64,000 bases of DNA from NCBI RefSeq assembly GCF_000023285.1, contig NC_013162.1:722501-786500 (forward strand), read 5' to 3'. The position numbers were made by a program, and so were the translations under genes. Shown one piece after another: positions 53,932-64,000 of this stretch. This DNA is from Capnocytophaga ochracea DSM 7271. Lineage in GTDB: Bacteria; Bacteroidota; Bacteroidia; Flavobacteriales; Flavobacteriaceae. Below the pieces are notes generated by a model. It was not told the DNA's origin. It worked only from the letters and a program-made list of their open reading frames with translations, and made no database searches. Position 1 is the stretch's first letter; each line of letters starts with the position of its first letter.

Positions 53932-54041
53932 GGTGCGAGCCGCACGGACAGTTAAATTAGGAATTTTGGAAATGAGAAAATGGGGTGGTGCGAGTCGCAC
54001 GGGCAGTTAAATTAGGAATTTTGGAAATGAGAAAATGGGGT
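53932..54041 (+). repeat. 55-bp tandem repeat combining the GTGCGAG hairpin and AAATGAG motifs
   Basis: Two adjacent 55-bp units (53932-53986 and 53987-54041) differ at only a few positions. Each has the hairpin GTGCGAG(C/T)CGCAC, a spacer CGG(A/G)CAG, TTAAATTAGGAATTTTGG and AAATGAGAAAATGGGGT. A partial unit without the hairpin precedes them. Confidence 0.87.
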
Positions 54042-54376
54042 GGTGTGGGGTCTTAGGGAATAGGCAATAGGGGGAAGTATGACGGAAAAGGGAACAAATG
54101 ACGAATGACGAGGGACGAATTGAGTTGGACGTAAAGGAAGTGTAGCTTACGCTACAGAAATCTTACAAATATTTACAAATCAAACAAATAGGCAACAAGT
54201 TGCCTAAATGTCTGGCACAGATTAAACGGATAGTCTTTCAATTGATAAATGTGATGGGTACAAATTGGCAACTGCGTTGCTGGATTTCACAGATTACAAT
54301 GTAAACACAAGTGTGAATCAGTATTGATATATATAGAACTGACGCTAATTAACAAAATATTTCTCTCAGAAAAATA

Positions 54377-54406
54377 TTTGAGATATTCGAAAAATGTGTA
54401 CCTTTG
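54377..54406 (+). promoter_or_regulatory. Promoter of the GHMP kinase gene
   Basis: TACCTTTG at 54399-54406 with TTTG at 54377-54380 and an 18-base spacer, about 52 bases before the ATG. Confidence 0.7.
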
Positions 54407-54458
54407 CAATCTGTTATTACTCATATACTACCCTGCTAACGCAGACTTTACCTAAAAA

Positions 54459-55454
54459 ATGAAACTTTTCTATTCTAAAATACTCCTCTTTGGCGAGTAT
54501 GGCATTATCAAGAACTCCAAAGGCTTGGCAATCCCCTATAACTTTTATAAGGGGACACTGAAGAAGTGCGAGTCGCACAAACAGTGTAAGCCACACCCGC
54601 AGTGCGAGTCGCACGGACAGTGTGAGTCACACCTGCAAAAAGAAGAAGAGGCTCGCAAATCGAATGAGGCTTTGCGGGAGTTCGCTACTTACTTACAAAA
54701 CCTTATGGAGGAAGAAAACCCGATTGTGCGCTTCAATCTTGAAAAGCTCAATGCTGATATAGCAGAGGGTATGTACTTCGATAGCAGTATTCCACAAGGC
54801 TATGGCGTGGGCAGTAGTGGCGCCTTGGTAGCTGCTATTTACAGCGAATATGCTATTGAGCCTATCAGTGCAATGGAAAACCTTACCCGCGAAAAGCTAT
54901 TGCAACTCAAAGCGATTTTTGGCAAGATGGAATCGTTCTTCCACGGCACTTCTTCGGGCTTAGACCCACTGAACAGTTACCTGAGTTTGCCGATACTTAT
55001 CAATTCACAGGACCATATAGAACCTACGGGCATTCCCTCGCAAACGCCTAACGGAAAAGGCGCGGTGTTTTTGCTCGACAGTGGTGTGATAGGCGAAACT
55101 GCTCCTATGGTACGTATCTTTATGGAGAATATGAAGAACGAGGCTTTCCAGAAGATGCTCAAAGATGAGTTTATCAAATATACCGATGCTTGTATAGATG
55201 ACTTTTTGAAGGGGCGATTTAAATCGCTGTTTGGGAATATCAAGAGTCTATCGGGTATTGTGCTGAACCACTTCAAACCGATGATTCCGAAGGAGTTTCA
55301 CACGCTCTGGAAGCAGGGAATCGACTCGGGCGATTATTTCTTAAAACTATGTGGTTCGGGGGGAGGAGGCTATATTTTGGGCTTTACTGAGGACTTAGAG
55401 AAAGCCAAGCGAGCTCTTAGCAACCATAAATTAGAAGTAGTATATCAATTTTAA
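54459..55454 (+). CDS. GYDIA-type GHMP kinase (mevalonate-kinase-like) with a repeat-derived insert
   Basis: GHMP kinases phosphorylate small alcohols such as mevalonate. The 331 residues open with FYSKILLFGEYGIIKNSKGLA and have the glycine-rich ATP loop PQGYGVGSSGALVAA, FHGTSSGLDPLNSYL and a C-terminal LCGSGGGGYILGF. This is the flavobacterial GYDIA form, probably part of the mevalonate pathway or its relatives. Residues 37-60 are four six-residue units of the form C-x-x-H-x-Q (CESHKQ, CKPHPQ, CESHGQ, CESHLQ). They are encoded by four 18-bp copies of the GTGCGAG hairpin repeat that is otherwise intergenic. The insert lies in an early loop after NFYKGTLK and does not break the frame. Confidence 0.88.
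   Translation: MKLFYSKILLFGEYGIIKNSKGLAIPYNFYKGTLKKCESHKQCKPHPQCESHGQCESHLQKEEEARKSNEALREFATYLQNLMEEENPIVRFNLEKLNADIAEGMYFDSSIPQGYGVGSSGALVAAIYSEYAIEPISAMENLTREKLLQLKAIFGKMESFFHGTSSGLDPLNSYLSLPILINSQDHIEPTGIPSQTPNGKGAVFLLDSGVIGETAPMVRIFMENMKNEAFQKMLKDEFIKYTDACIDDFLKGRFKSLFGNIKSLSGIVLNHFKPMIPKEFHTLWKQGIDSGDYFLKLCGSGGGGYILGFTEDLEKAKRALSNHKLEVVYQF
54566..54637 (+). repeat. Four in-frame 18-bp hairpin units inside the GHMP kinase gene
   Basis: Units at 54566-54583, 54584-54601, 54602-54619 and 54620-54637 begin GTGCGAGTCGCAC, GTGTAAGCCACAC, GTGCGAGTCGCAC and GTGTGAGTCACAC, each with a five-base spacer. Unit 4 changes both arms together (GTGCG/CGCAC to GTGTG/CACAC), which keeps the hairpin. Unit 2 has one mismatched pair. 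Confidence 0.9.
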
Positions 55455-55464
55455 AACCTATATA

Positions 55465-55495
55465 AAGGCGTGCCTATGCAACGCCTTTTCTTATT
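55465..55495 (+). terminator. Weak hairpin between the GHMP kinase and purF
   Basis: AAGGCGT (55465-55471) and ACGCCTT (55481-55487) form a 7-bp stem followed by TTCTTATTT. It may be a weak terminator or attenuator; purF starts at 55501 and I see no TAnnTTTG promoter before it. Confidence 0.5.
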
Positions 55496-55500
55496 TGTAA

Positions 55501-57387
55501 ATGAGTGACACTATCAAACACGAGTGCGGGATTGCTCTTATCCGCTTGCTCAAACCTTTGGAATATTACAAAGAAAAATACGGCTCTGCCTTCTATGGCA
55601 TCAATAAAATGTACTTGATGCTGGAAAAGCAACACAACCGTGGGCAAGATGGTGCAGGAGTGGCGAGCATCAAGCTGAATATGCAACCCGGAGAACGCTA
55701 TATCAGTAGGATTCGTTCCAACGAAGCGCAACCGGTGCAGGATATCTTTACACGCATCAACCAGCGTATCAACGAGGGGTTTAAGGCGAATCGTGCACTG
55801 AAAGACAATGTGGCTTTGCAGAAAAGAGAACTCCCCTACATAGGCGAAGTGATAATGGGGCACGTACGCTACGGTACCTTTGGCAAGAACAGCATCGAGA
55901 ATGTGCACCCTTTCTTGCGCGAAAACAACTGGATATACCGCAACCTCATTATGGCGGGAAACTTCAATATGACCAATGTAAACGAGCTCTTCGAAAACCT
56001 CGTACACCTTGGACAACACCCCAAAGACAAAACCGACACTGTGATTGTAATGGAAGGTATCGGTCATTTCTTAGACGATGAGGTAGAAAAACTCTATCTC
56101 CAACTGAAAGAAGAGGGCTATACCAAACAGGAAGCGTCGCCTTTTATTGCCGAACGGCTGAATATAGAGCGTATTTTGAAGCGCGCAGCTAAGTATTGGG
56201 ACGGTGGTTATGCAATGGAAGGAATGATAGGTAACGGCGATGCTTTTGTACTCCGCGACCCTGCGGGTATTCGTCCGGCGTTTTACTATCGAGATGAAGA
56301 AGTGGTAGTGGTAGCGTCGGAACGTCCGGCTATACAAACGGTCTTCAATGTAAAATACGAGAATGTACACGAGTTACCGCCTGGGAATGCGATTATCATC
56401 AAGAAGAGTGGAGAGGTAGCAGTAAAAGAGATACTTACCCCAAGGGTACGCAAAGCCTGTTCGTTTGAGCGCATTTACTTCTCTCGTGGTAGCGACCAAG
56501 ATATTTACCGCGAACGCAAGATGTTGGGCAAGTTGCTCTTTCCTCGCATTGCCCAAGCGATAGACCACAACTTGAAAGATACGGTTTTTGCTTATATTCC
56601 TAACACGGCTGAAACATCGTATTTGGGACTTATAGAAGCAGCCGAACAATACCTCAACGAACAGAAAGCAAAACAATTAGCAACCGCGACTCAAAGTGAA
56701 ATTCTTAGGATTCTCTCTGAAAAAGTACGCACTGAAAAGGTAGCGATTAAAGATGTGAAGTTACGCACCTTTATCACCGAAGACAGTAGCAGAGACGACC
56801 TTGTGGCGCACGTGTACGACATTACCTATGGTTCGGTACAAAAAGGCGACACTTTGGTAATTATAGACGATAGTATTGTGCGGGGTACGACCCTTAAAAA
56901 AAGTATTTTGAGCATATTAGGAAGGTTAGAGCCCAAAAAGATAGTGATCGTCTCTTCGGCACCTCAAATACGCTATCCCGATTGTTATGGGATAGATATG
57001 GCGCGTTTAGAAGACCTTGTTGCGTTTCAAGCTGCTTTGGCTTTACACCACGAAAGAGGGACTTACCACATCATAAAAGAAGTGTACGAAAAATGTCTTA
57101 CCCAAGTAGCGCTAAGTGATGACAAGGTAGTGAATTACGTAAAAGAAGTGTATGCTCCTTTCAGCGATGAAGAGATTTCGGACAAGATAAGAGATTTGCT
57201 TTTGCCAAAGAACTTCGGCTCAGAAGTAGCAGTAATCTTCCAAACGGTAGACAACCTGCATAAGGCTTGCCCTAAGAATTTGGGCGATTGGTATTTCACG
57301 GGTGATTACCCTACCAATGGTGGCAATAGGGTAGTGAATAGGGCGTTTATTAACTTTTATGAAGGGAATAAAGAGAGGGCGTACTGA
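55501..57387 (+). CDS. purF: Amidophosphoribosyltransferase (long form)
   Basis: PurF makes phosphoribosylamine from PRPP and glutamine, the first step of purine synthesis. The N-terminal glutaminase has the nucleophile Cys9 in HECGIALIR, exposed after a short propeptide, then HNRGQDGAGVA, GHVRYGTFG and FRENNW-like blocks. The PRPP site is VIIDDSIVRGTT. At 628 residues it is longer than the usual 480-510, with extra sequence in the glutaminase part and at the C-terminus. I recall this long form as common in Flavobacteriia, often beside a shorter classic PurF elsewhere. It may be co-transcribed with the kinase upstream. Confidence 0.9.
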   Translation: MSDTIKHECGIALIRLLKPLEYYKEKYGSAFYGINKMYLMLEKQHNRGQDGAGVASIKLNMQPGERYISRIRSNEAQPVQDIFTRINQRINEGFKANRALKDNVALQKRELPYIGEVIMGHVRYGTFGKNSIENVHPFLRENNWIYRNLIMAGNFNMTNVNELFENLVHLGQHPKDKTDTVIVMEGIGHFLDDEVEKLYLQLKEEGYTKQEASPFIAERLNIERILKRAAKYWDGGYAMEGMIGNGDAFVLRDPAGIRPAFYYRDEEVVVVASERPAIQTVFNVKYENVHELPPGNAIIIKKSGEVAVKEILTPRVRKACSFERIYFSRGSDQDIYRERKMLGKLLFPRIAQAIDHNLKDTVFAYIPNTAETSYLGLIEAAEQYLNEQKAKQLATATQSEILRILSEKVRTEKVAIKDVKLRTFITEDSSRDDLVAHVYDITYGSVQKGDTLVIIDDSIVRGTTLKKSILSILGRLEPKKIVIVSSAPQIRYPDCYGIDMARLEDLVAFQAALALHHERGTYHIIKEVYEKCLTQVALSDDKVVNYVKEVYAPFSDEEISDKIRDLLLPKNFGSEVAVIFQTVDNLHKACPKNLGDWYFTGDYPTNGGNRVVNRAFINFYEGNKERAY

Positions 57388-57606
57388 TTTAGGTAAAAGA
57401 TAAAAGGTAAAAGGTAAAAGATATGAGGGTAATGAGGAAATGAGAAAATTAGAAAATGAGGAAATTAGAGAATTAGAGAAAAATCGATTGAGAAATTAAA
57501 TAAATTAGGTGTGAGTAAAAAGTAGTGGCGGGTATTAGGGTGAAAGACAAGGGTTGCTCGGAGGTGGAGCGGAGGTAAGATAAAGGTAGGGCGAACGATG
57601 AGTGGG

Positions 57607-57727
57607 TCTACAGTGGCTCTACAGTGGCTCTACAGTGGGTCTACAGTGGCTCTACAGTGGCTCTACAGTGGCTCTACAGTGGCTCTACAGTGGCTCTACA
57701 GTGGCTCTACAGTGGCTCTACAATGAA
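57607..57727 (+). repeat. 11-bp minisatellite, 11 units
   Basis: Units TCTACAGTGGC repeat every 11 bases from 57607. Ten are near-identical, with unit 3 ending in GGG, and the last is TCTACAATGAA. The period is the same as in the core of the dispersed element, though the unit sequence differs. Confidence 0.92.
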
Positions 57728-57799
57728 TGATGAACGAAGGAAAGGTGAAGGTAAGTTAAAGCTAAGATAGAGATAAAAAGAAGGTTATTAGTGGACTTC

Positions 57800-57833
57800 A
57801 ACTTTGCCAAAGTTTTGAAACTTTGGCAAAGTT
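57800..57833. repeat. 16-bp perfect inverted repeat of the ACTTTGGCAAAGT family
   Basis: AACTTTGCCAAAGTTT and AAACTTTGGCAAAGTT are separated by two bases. Each arm is itself nearly palindromic, so both hairpin and cruciform forms are possible. No T-tract marks it as a terminator, and purF ends 410 bases upstream. Confidence 0.85.
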
Positions 57834-57926
57834 CATACAAAAAACGGTGCGAGCCATAGGGACAAGTAGTGAATGAGCGAAGGAAAGGTGAAGGAAAGGT
57901 GAAGGTAAATGGGTTTTAAATACTGT

Positions 57927-57958
57927 TTTGTTTGTATCGTTTTAATTTATTACCTTTG
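57927..57958 (+). promoter_or_regulatory. Promoter of the glycosyltransferase gene
   Basis: TACCTTTG at 57951-57958 with TTTG at 57927-57930 (20-base spacer) and a second TTTG at 57931-57934 (16-base spacer), 35 bases before the ATG. Confidence 0.7.
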
Positions 57959-57993
57959 CAGTTCATATTACCTTATCATTTCATTGAGCAACT

Positions 57994-59112
57994 ATGAACA
58001 TCGCTTTTGACGCTAAACGGGCTTTCCATAACACACGCGGACTGGGGAATTACAGTCGGGATTTGATTCGCATACTACAAGAACACAAGGTGGGGCATTT
58101 ATACCTCTTCAACCCACAAAAACGCGAATTTCAGGGGGTGGTGATTGATGAACACACCACCGAAATCACTCCACAATCTTTCTTCTGGCGCAAGCTAAAA
58201 TCATTATGGCGCAGTGTAAAAATCACTGATATAGCTAAACAACTTCCCATTGATATTTATCACGGACTTTCAGGAGAAATTCCTAAGGGAATTTATAAAC
58301 ACATACCTACGGTAGTTACTATCCACGACCTTATTTTTATGCGTTATCCTGAACTGTATTCGTTTTTTGACAGAAAAATACATTATCGCAAGTTCTTGTA
58401 TGCCGCACAACATTCAGAACACATCATCGCTATTAGTGAGCAGACTAAACAAGATATCATCAGCTATTTAGGTATTTCAGAACAGAAAATAACAGTGGTA
58501 TACCAAGGCTGTCACCGAGCTTTTAAGAAAATATATACCGAAACACAGAAGGAAACTATACGCAAAAAATATCATCTTCCCGAAAAATTTGTATTAAACG
58601 TAGGCGCTATTGAGCCCCGCAAGAACGCACTTGAAATAGTGAAGGCTATTGAACCTCTGCGAGATATTTCGTTAGTTTTGGTGGGTAAGCAAACGGCTTA
58701 TTACCAACAAATAGAGGCGTATTGTGAAGCACACCAACTTAAAGACCGCGTGCAAGCACTGAGTAACGTGCCTATGGAAGACCTCGCTATTATCTACCAG
58801 CTTGCTGAGGTATTTTGCTATCCTTCGATTTTTGAAGGTTTTGGGATTCCTATTATAGAAGCGTTATTTAGCAAAACCCCTGTGATTAGTTCGCAGGGCA
58901 GTTGTTTTGCCGAAGCAGGTGGAACACATTCGGTTTATGTAAACTTACAAAACGCTGAAAAAGAGATACGTAAAGCCATTGTAAGCATTACTACCGATGA
59001 GGAGTTGCGCAGGCAAATGGTAGAAGAGGGTTACCGACACGCTCAGCATTTTACCGACGAGGTAGTGTTTGAAAACTTGATGAAAGTGTATAAAAAAGTA
59101 AAAAGTGAGTAG
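57994..59112 (+). CDS. Glycosyltransferase family 4
   Basis: The 372 residues have the GT-B fold: an N-terminal acceptor domain (NIAFDAKRAFHNTRGLGNYSRDLIR) and a C-terminal donor domain with VLNVGAIEPRKNALEIVKAI and the EX7E motif FEGFGIPIIEALF. Such retaining enzymes add sugars, often mannose or glucose, to lipid or polysaccharide acceptors. It is cytoplasmic and has its own promoter. No capsule or O-antigen cluster surrounds it. Its last codons are followed by an AT-rich stretch and the GH97 promoter. Confidence 0.9.
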   Translation: MNIAFDAKRAFHNTRGLGNYSRDLIRILQEHKVGHLYLFNPQKREFQGVVIDEHTTEITPQSFFWRKLKSLWRSVKITDIAKQLPIDIYHGLSGEIPKGIYKHIPTVVTIHDLIFMRYPELYSFFDRKIHYRKFLYAAQHSEHIIAISEQTKQDIISYLGISEQKITVVYQGCHRAFKKIYTETQKETIRKKYHLPEKFVLNVGAIEPRKNALEIVKAIEPLRDISLVLVGKQTAYYQQIEAYCEAHQLKDRVQALSNVPMEDLAIIYQLAEVFCYPSIFEGFGIPIIEALFSKTPVISSQGSCFAEAGGTHSVYVNLQNAEKEIRKAIVSITTDEELRRQMVEEGYRHAQHFTDEVVFENLMKVYKKVKSE

Positions 59113-59203
59113 TAAAAGATAAAAATACGACAGCTAAAAACTTATTTAACTTATTGACTTTATGATGTATCATAAATTTTTCTTAAAAAAAAGTAAAGAA
59201 AAA

Positions 59204-59234
59204 TTTGTTTGTTAAAAAAACTTCCGTAACTTTG
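59204..59234 (+). promoter_or_regulatory. Promoter of the GH97/SusC locus
   Basis: TAACTTTG at 59227-59234 with TTTG at 59204-59207 (19-base spacer) lies 33 bases before the GH97 start. It could drive the locus through SusC. Confidence 0.65.
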
Positions 59235-59263
59235 TACCAATTTTAACACTTATAAAGCAATAA

Positions 59264-61535
<2,272 letters not shown>

Positions 61536-61545
61536 TGACCAATTT

Positions 61546-61914
61546 ATGGATAAACCGAATATAATTTTAGAAAAGACTTTCTTGTTTTCTCTTAGAATTA
61601 TTGAGTTATGTAATGTTCTGGAAGAGAATAGAAAGTATGCTATTGCAAACCAATTATTAAGGTCGGGTACTTCCATAGGAGCTAATATAAGAGAAGCTCA
61701 GAATGCTGAAAGTCAGCAGGATTTTATTCATAAGTTTAAAATCGCGTCTAAGGAAGCTGAAGAAACAATGTATTGGTTAGATTTGTGTTTGTATTCGAGG
61801 GATTATCCTAACACAGAAACGGAAAAGGAAGAACTATTAAGTATTATTTATATTATTAATACTATTATAGGAACAATGAAGAAGAAATTAGAGAATGGAA
61901 AAATGAGGAAATGA
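61546..61914 (+). CDS. Four-helix-bundle protein (S23/IVS-type)
   Basis: From the ATG at 61546 this 122-residue protein matches the four-helix-bundle family first seen in 23S rRNA intervening sequences: ILEKTFLFSLRIIELCNVL, ANQLLRSGTSIGANIREAQNAES, FIHKFKIASKEAEETMYWL. In many Bacteroidota such genes appear singly between unrelated genes, and their function is unknown. A longer frame starts inside the AT-rich repeat and is less likely. The C-terminus (K-L-E-N-G-K-M-R-K) is also written by the AAATTAGAGAAT repeat type. The gene interrupts an otherwise normal SusB-SusC order. Confidence 0.88.
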   Translation: MDKPNIILEKTFLFSLRIIELCNVLEENRKYAIANQLLRSGTSIGANIREAQNAESQQDFIHKFKIASKEAEETMYWLDLCLYSRDYPNTETEKEELLSIIYIINTIIGTMKKKLENGKMRK

Positions 61915-61980
61915 GAGAATGAGAAAATTTGAATTTGCTAATTTACTAATTCACAAATTTTCAAATTAATATTATTATAT

Positions 61981-64000
61981 ATGAAAGTAAAAATGAACAA
62001 ACTACTTTGTACAGTAATGTTTTTCTTGTGCGTAGCTTTTGGTTATGCACAGCAAATCACTGTAAAAGGAACAGTGAAAGACGGCTCTGGACAACCTTTG
62101 ATGGGTGCCAGTGTGCTTGTGAAAGGTACCTCTCACGGTACTGCTGCCGATTTTGACGGTAATTTTGAGTTAAAAGTAGACAAAGGGGTTACCCTTGTGG
62201 TCTCATCAGTAGGCTATAAAAGCCGAGAAGTAGCTGCTAAAGCAGGTACTATGAACATTGTTCTCCAAGAGGATACACAACAATTGGAAGACGTGGTAGT
62301 CATTGGGTATGGAGCTATAAAGAAAAAAGACCTTACAGGTTCTGTAAACTTGGTAACCGACAAGGACTTTAACAAAGCTCCTGCCGTAAATGCCGACCAG
62401 CTTATCCAAGGTAAAATAGCTGGGGTACAAATGACCTCTGCTAGTGGAGCTCCTGGTGAAGGACAAACTATCCGTATCCGTGGTAATGGCTCTTTGTCCT
62501 TAACTTCTAACCCGCTAATTGTAATTGACGGTGTGCCAATGAACGATGGAGGCGTGGGCGGTTCTCGTAGTATCTTCAACTCTATCAACCCCGAAGATAT
62601 TGAGAGTATGACCGTGCTAAAAGACGCTTCGTCTACCGCTATCTTTGGTTCACGTGCTGCCAATGGGGTTATTATGATTACCACCAAAAAAGGAAAAGCA
62701 AACCAAGATTTGAAGATTAGCTTCAATACTAGCATCGCCCTACAAGATGTAAACGACTATGTAGATGTAATGAATGCTAACCAATTCCGCCAAACAGTAA
62801 AAGGATTGAATAACCCTGCTGCCGAAGCGCTCTTAGGAAATGCCGATACTAATTGGCAAAAAGAAATCTACCAAACTGCTCCAATGAGCAATAGTACTTT
62901 GGTGCTCTCCGGCGCTTACAAAACTTTGCCTTACCGTGTATCAGTAGGACATTCGTATGCTGACGGGGTATTGCGCACCGATAACTTCAAACGTACCAAT
63001 GCCAAAATTAGCTTAAACCCTACTTTCTTTGATAAATCATTGAAATTAGAATTGAATGCCAATGGTACTTATATGCAAAACCGTTTTGCTAATAAAGATG
63101 CTATTGGGGCAGCCGTAGAGTACGACCCTACTCAGTCAGTGTTTGGAGGTCTCGCTAAATACGGAGGTTACCACGCTTGGGTGAACCCTAATAATGGCAG
63201 TCGCTACGACTTAGCTCCTAACAACCCTATGGCAATGCTAAAGTTTTTAGACGATTCTTCTAAAGTGTATCGTTTTATTGGGAATGCCAAAGTAGATTAT
63301 ACCTTGCCTTTCTTTAAAGATATTACCGCTAGTGTAAACGTGGGTATTGATTACAGTAAAGGGGAAGGTGATAAAATAACCGACCGCCGTATGCCTACCT
63401 CTACTCCTGATTTCGACGGAGCTAAAACTACTTATACTAATAAAGCTACCAACAAGCTCTTTGATGCCTATATAAACTATATGAAAGACATCAAAGAAAC
63501 TCATAATATAGGGCTAATGATAGGACACTCTTATCAGTCATTTGAGTTTGACGATAATTCCACTGATTACTCTTACTTCACTAACCCAGGTGATAACAAA
63601 GAGGTGCCTAACATCAACAAGAGTAGAAACGTATTGATGTCTTTCTTTGGTCGTGCAAACTATAGCTATAAGAATCGTTACCTTCTTACCGCTACCCTTC
63701 GTGCCGACGCATCTTCTAAACTAAACCCAGACGACCGTTGGGGTTACTTCCCTTCAGTAGCCTTGGCTTGGAACGTGAGCAACGAGAACTTCCTTAAAGA
63801 CAACAAAACTCTTAACGAACTCAAACTGCGTTTTGGTTATGGTGAAGTAGGGAACGTGAATGGTTTGGGCGACTACCTCTTCCTTACCAATTACACTCGT
63901 AGTCAAGACGGAGCTTCTTATCAATTGGGCGATAGCTTCTATCAAACTTACCGTCCTGGGGTAACCAATAAAAACCTACGTTGGGAAGTGGGGAATACCC
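61981..64000 (+). CDS. susC: SusC/RagA-family TonB-dependent receptor (partial, runs off the right edge)
   Basis: The frame is open from the ATG at 61981 to the window end, giving at least 673 residues of an expected 1000 or so. A signal peptide (about 1-23, cut after GYAQ) is followed by a CarboxypepD_reg-like domain (ITVKGTVKDGSGQPLMGASV), the SusC signature around LEDVVVIGYG, a plug (QLIQGKIAGVQMTSASGAPG, NPLIVIDGVPMNDGG, ILKD-like VLKDASSTAIFGSRAANGVI) and the start of the barrel. SusC imports oligosaccharides bound by SusD. SusD and further genes would be just beyond the window. With GH97 upstream, starch or a related alpha-glucan is the likely substrate. Confidence 0.93.
   Translation, partial: MKVKMNKLLCTVMFFLCVAFGYAQQITVKGTVKDGSGQPLMGASVLVKGTSHGTAADFDGNFELKVDKGVTLVVSSVGYKSREVAAKAGTMNIVLQEDTQQLEDVVVIGYGAIKKKDLTGSVNLVTDKDFNKAPAVNADQLIQGKIAGVQMTSASGAPGEGQTIRIRGNGSLSLTSNPLIVIDGVPMNDGGVGGSRSIFNSINPEDIESMTVLKDASSTAIFGSRAANGVIMITTKKGKANQDLKISFNTSIALQDVNDYVDVMNANQFRQTVKGLNNPAAEALLGNADTNWQKEIYQTAPMSNSTLVLSGAYKTLPYRVSVGHSYADGVLRTDNFKRTNAKISLNPTFFDKSLKLELNANGTYMQNRFANKDAIGAAVEYDPTQSVFGGLAKYGGYHAWVNPNNGSRYDLAPNNPMAMLKFLDDSSKVYRFIGNAKVDYTLPFFKDITASVNVGIDYSKGEGDKITDRRMPTSTPDFDGAKTTYTNKATNKLFDAYINYMKDIKETHNIGLMIGHSYQSFEFDDNSTDYSYFTNPGDNKEVPNINKSRNVLMSFFGRANYSYKNRYLLTATLRADASSKLNPDDRWGYFPSVALAWNVSNENFLKDNKTLNELKLRFGYGEVGNVNGLGDYLFLTNYTRSQDGASYQLGDSFYQTYRPGVTNKNLRWEVGNT

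Larger units (their letters stand above)
53317..54458. other. Repeat-rich gap between the TonB receptor and the GHMP kinase
   Basis: It holds the receptor promoter, an ACTTTGGCAAAGT hairpin (53430-53462), copy 4 of the dispersed element (53565-53797) and two TAGGCC/TAGGCAATAGG-type motifs. A CCCCCCTTCAAAGGGGG hairpin (about 53848-53868) and a 55-bp tandem repeat carrying the GTGCGAG hairpin (53932-54041) follow. The kinase promoter is at 54377. No gene is seen. Confidence 0.75.
57388..57993. other. Repeat-rich gap between purF and the glycosyltransferase
   Basis: It holds AAATGAGAAAATTAG-type 9-mers (57410-57480), a purine-rich stretch and the 11-bp minisatellite (57607-57727). A 16-bp perfect inverted repeat (57800-57833), a degenerate GTGCGAGCC unit (57847) and the promoter at 57927-57958 follow. 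No gene is seen. Confidence 0.75.

Noticed and set aside
57607-57727. CRISPR-like array
   Set aside because: Units of 11 bases follow each other directly with no spacers; no cas gene is present. It is a minisatellite.

Overview
The window looks like chromosome of a Bacteroidota member, class Flavobacteriia, most probably a Capnocytophaga-like oral bacterium; the genus is an inference, the class is well supported. The signs are promoters of the Bacteroidota form (TAnnTTTG at -7 with a TTG/TTTG about 19 bases upstream), start sites without clear Shine-Dalgarno sequences, many lipoproteins and TonB-dependent receptors, a SusC/SusB polysaccharide locus, a GYDIA-type GHMP kinase, DUF4271/DUF4296 genes and a long IleRS of type 2. 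No phage, insertion sequence, tRNA or CRISPR array was found.

Layout. 1-741 is the 5' half of a 16S rRNA gene on the minus strand, with its promoter near 900. 1.2-2.8 kb is a lactate permease. 2.9-8.4 kb is a minus-strand operon of a TonB receptor and two surface lipoproteins. 8.5-12.2 kb holds housekeeping genes (tilS, a class IV aminotransferase, a START-like protein, a Crp/Fnr regulator, a DksA-like protein), then a GH16 glucanase. 13.1-14.0 kb is a repeat-rich gap. 14.0-17.8 kb is an AT-rich accessory block with a BtrH-like protein, a lipoprotein and a HincII-type restriction-modification pair that runs into a GH2 glycosidase. 20.4-27.9 kb has an acetyltransferase, ileS, a repeat-rich 1-kb gap, and the anaerobic ribonucleotide reductase nrdDG behind a long leader. 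28-36.6 kb is a minus-strand exporter operon (TolC, HlyD, GNAT, two ABC-2 permeases, no ATPase) interrupted by a cassette of small unknown genes. 36.7-53.3 kb mixes a heparinase-like lyase, hemD and pyrimidine genes, lpxH, queD, an esterase and a TonB receptor/DUF4374 iron-uptake pair. 54.4-57.4 kb has the GHMP kinase and purF. 58-64 kb has a glycosyltransferase and a starch-type locus (GH97, a four-helix-bundle protein, SusC running off the right edge).

The most unusual content is in short repeats. At least six families occur: a 230-270 bp dispersed element with a core of 11-bp tandem units (four copies); an 18-bp hairpin unit (GTGCGAGYCGCAC plus spacer) that is dispersed between genes and is also present four times in frame inside the GHMP kinase, with paired base changes in the hairpin arms; a 9-bp AT-rich repeat (AAATTAGAA-like) that supplies the stop codons of several unrelated genes; an ACTTTGGCAAAGT hairpin; CCCCCGAAGGGGG palindromes in a 119-bp tandem duplication; and an 11-bp minisatellite of 11 units. 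These are the best candidates for something undescribed.

All calls come from reading the sequence and from memory of protein families. No alignment, folding or database search was run.
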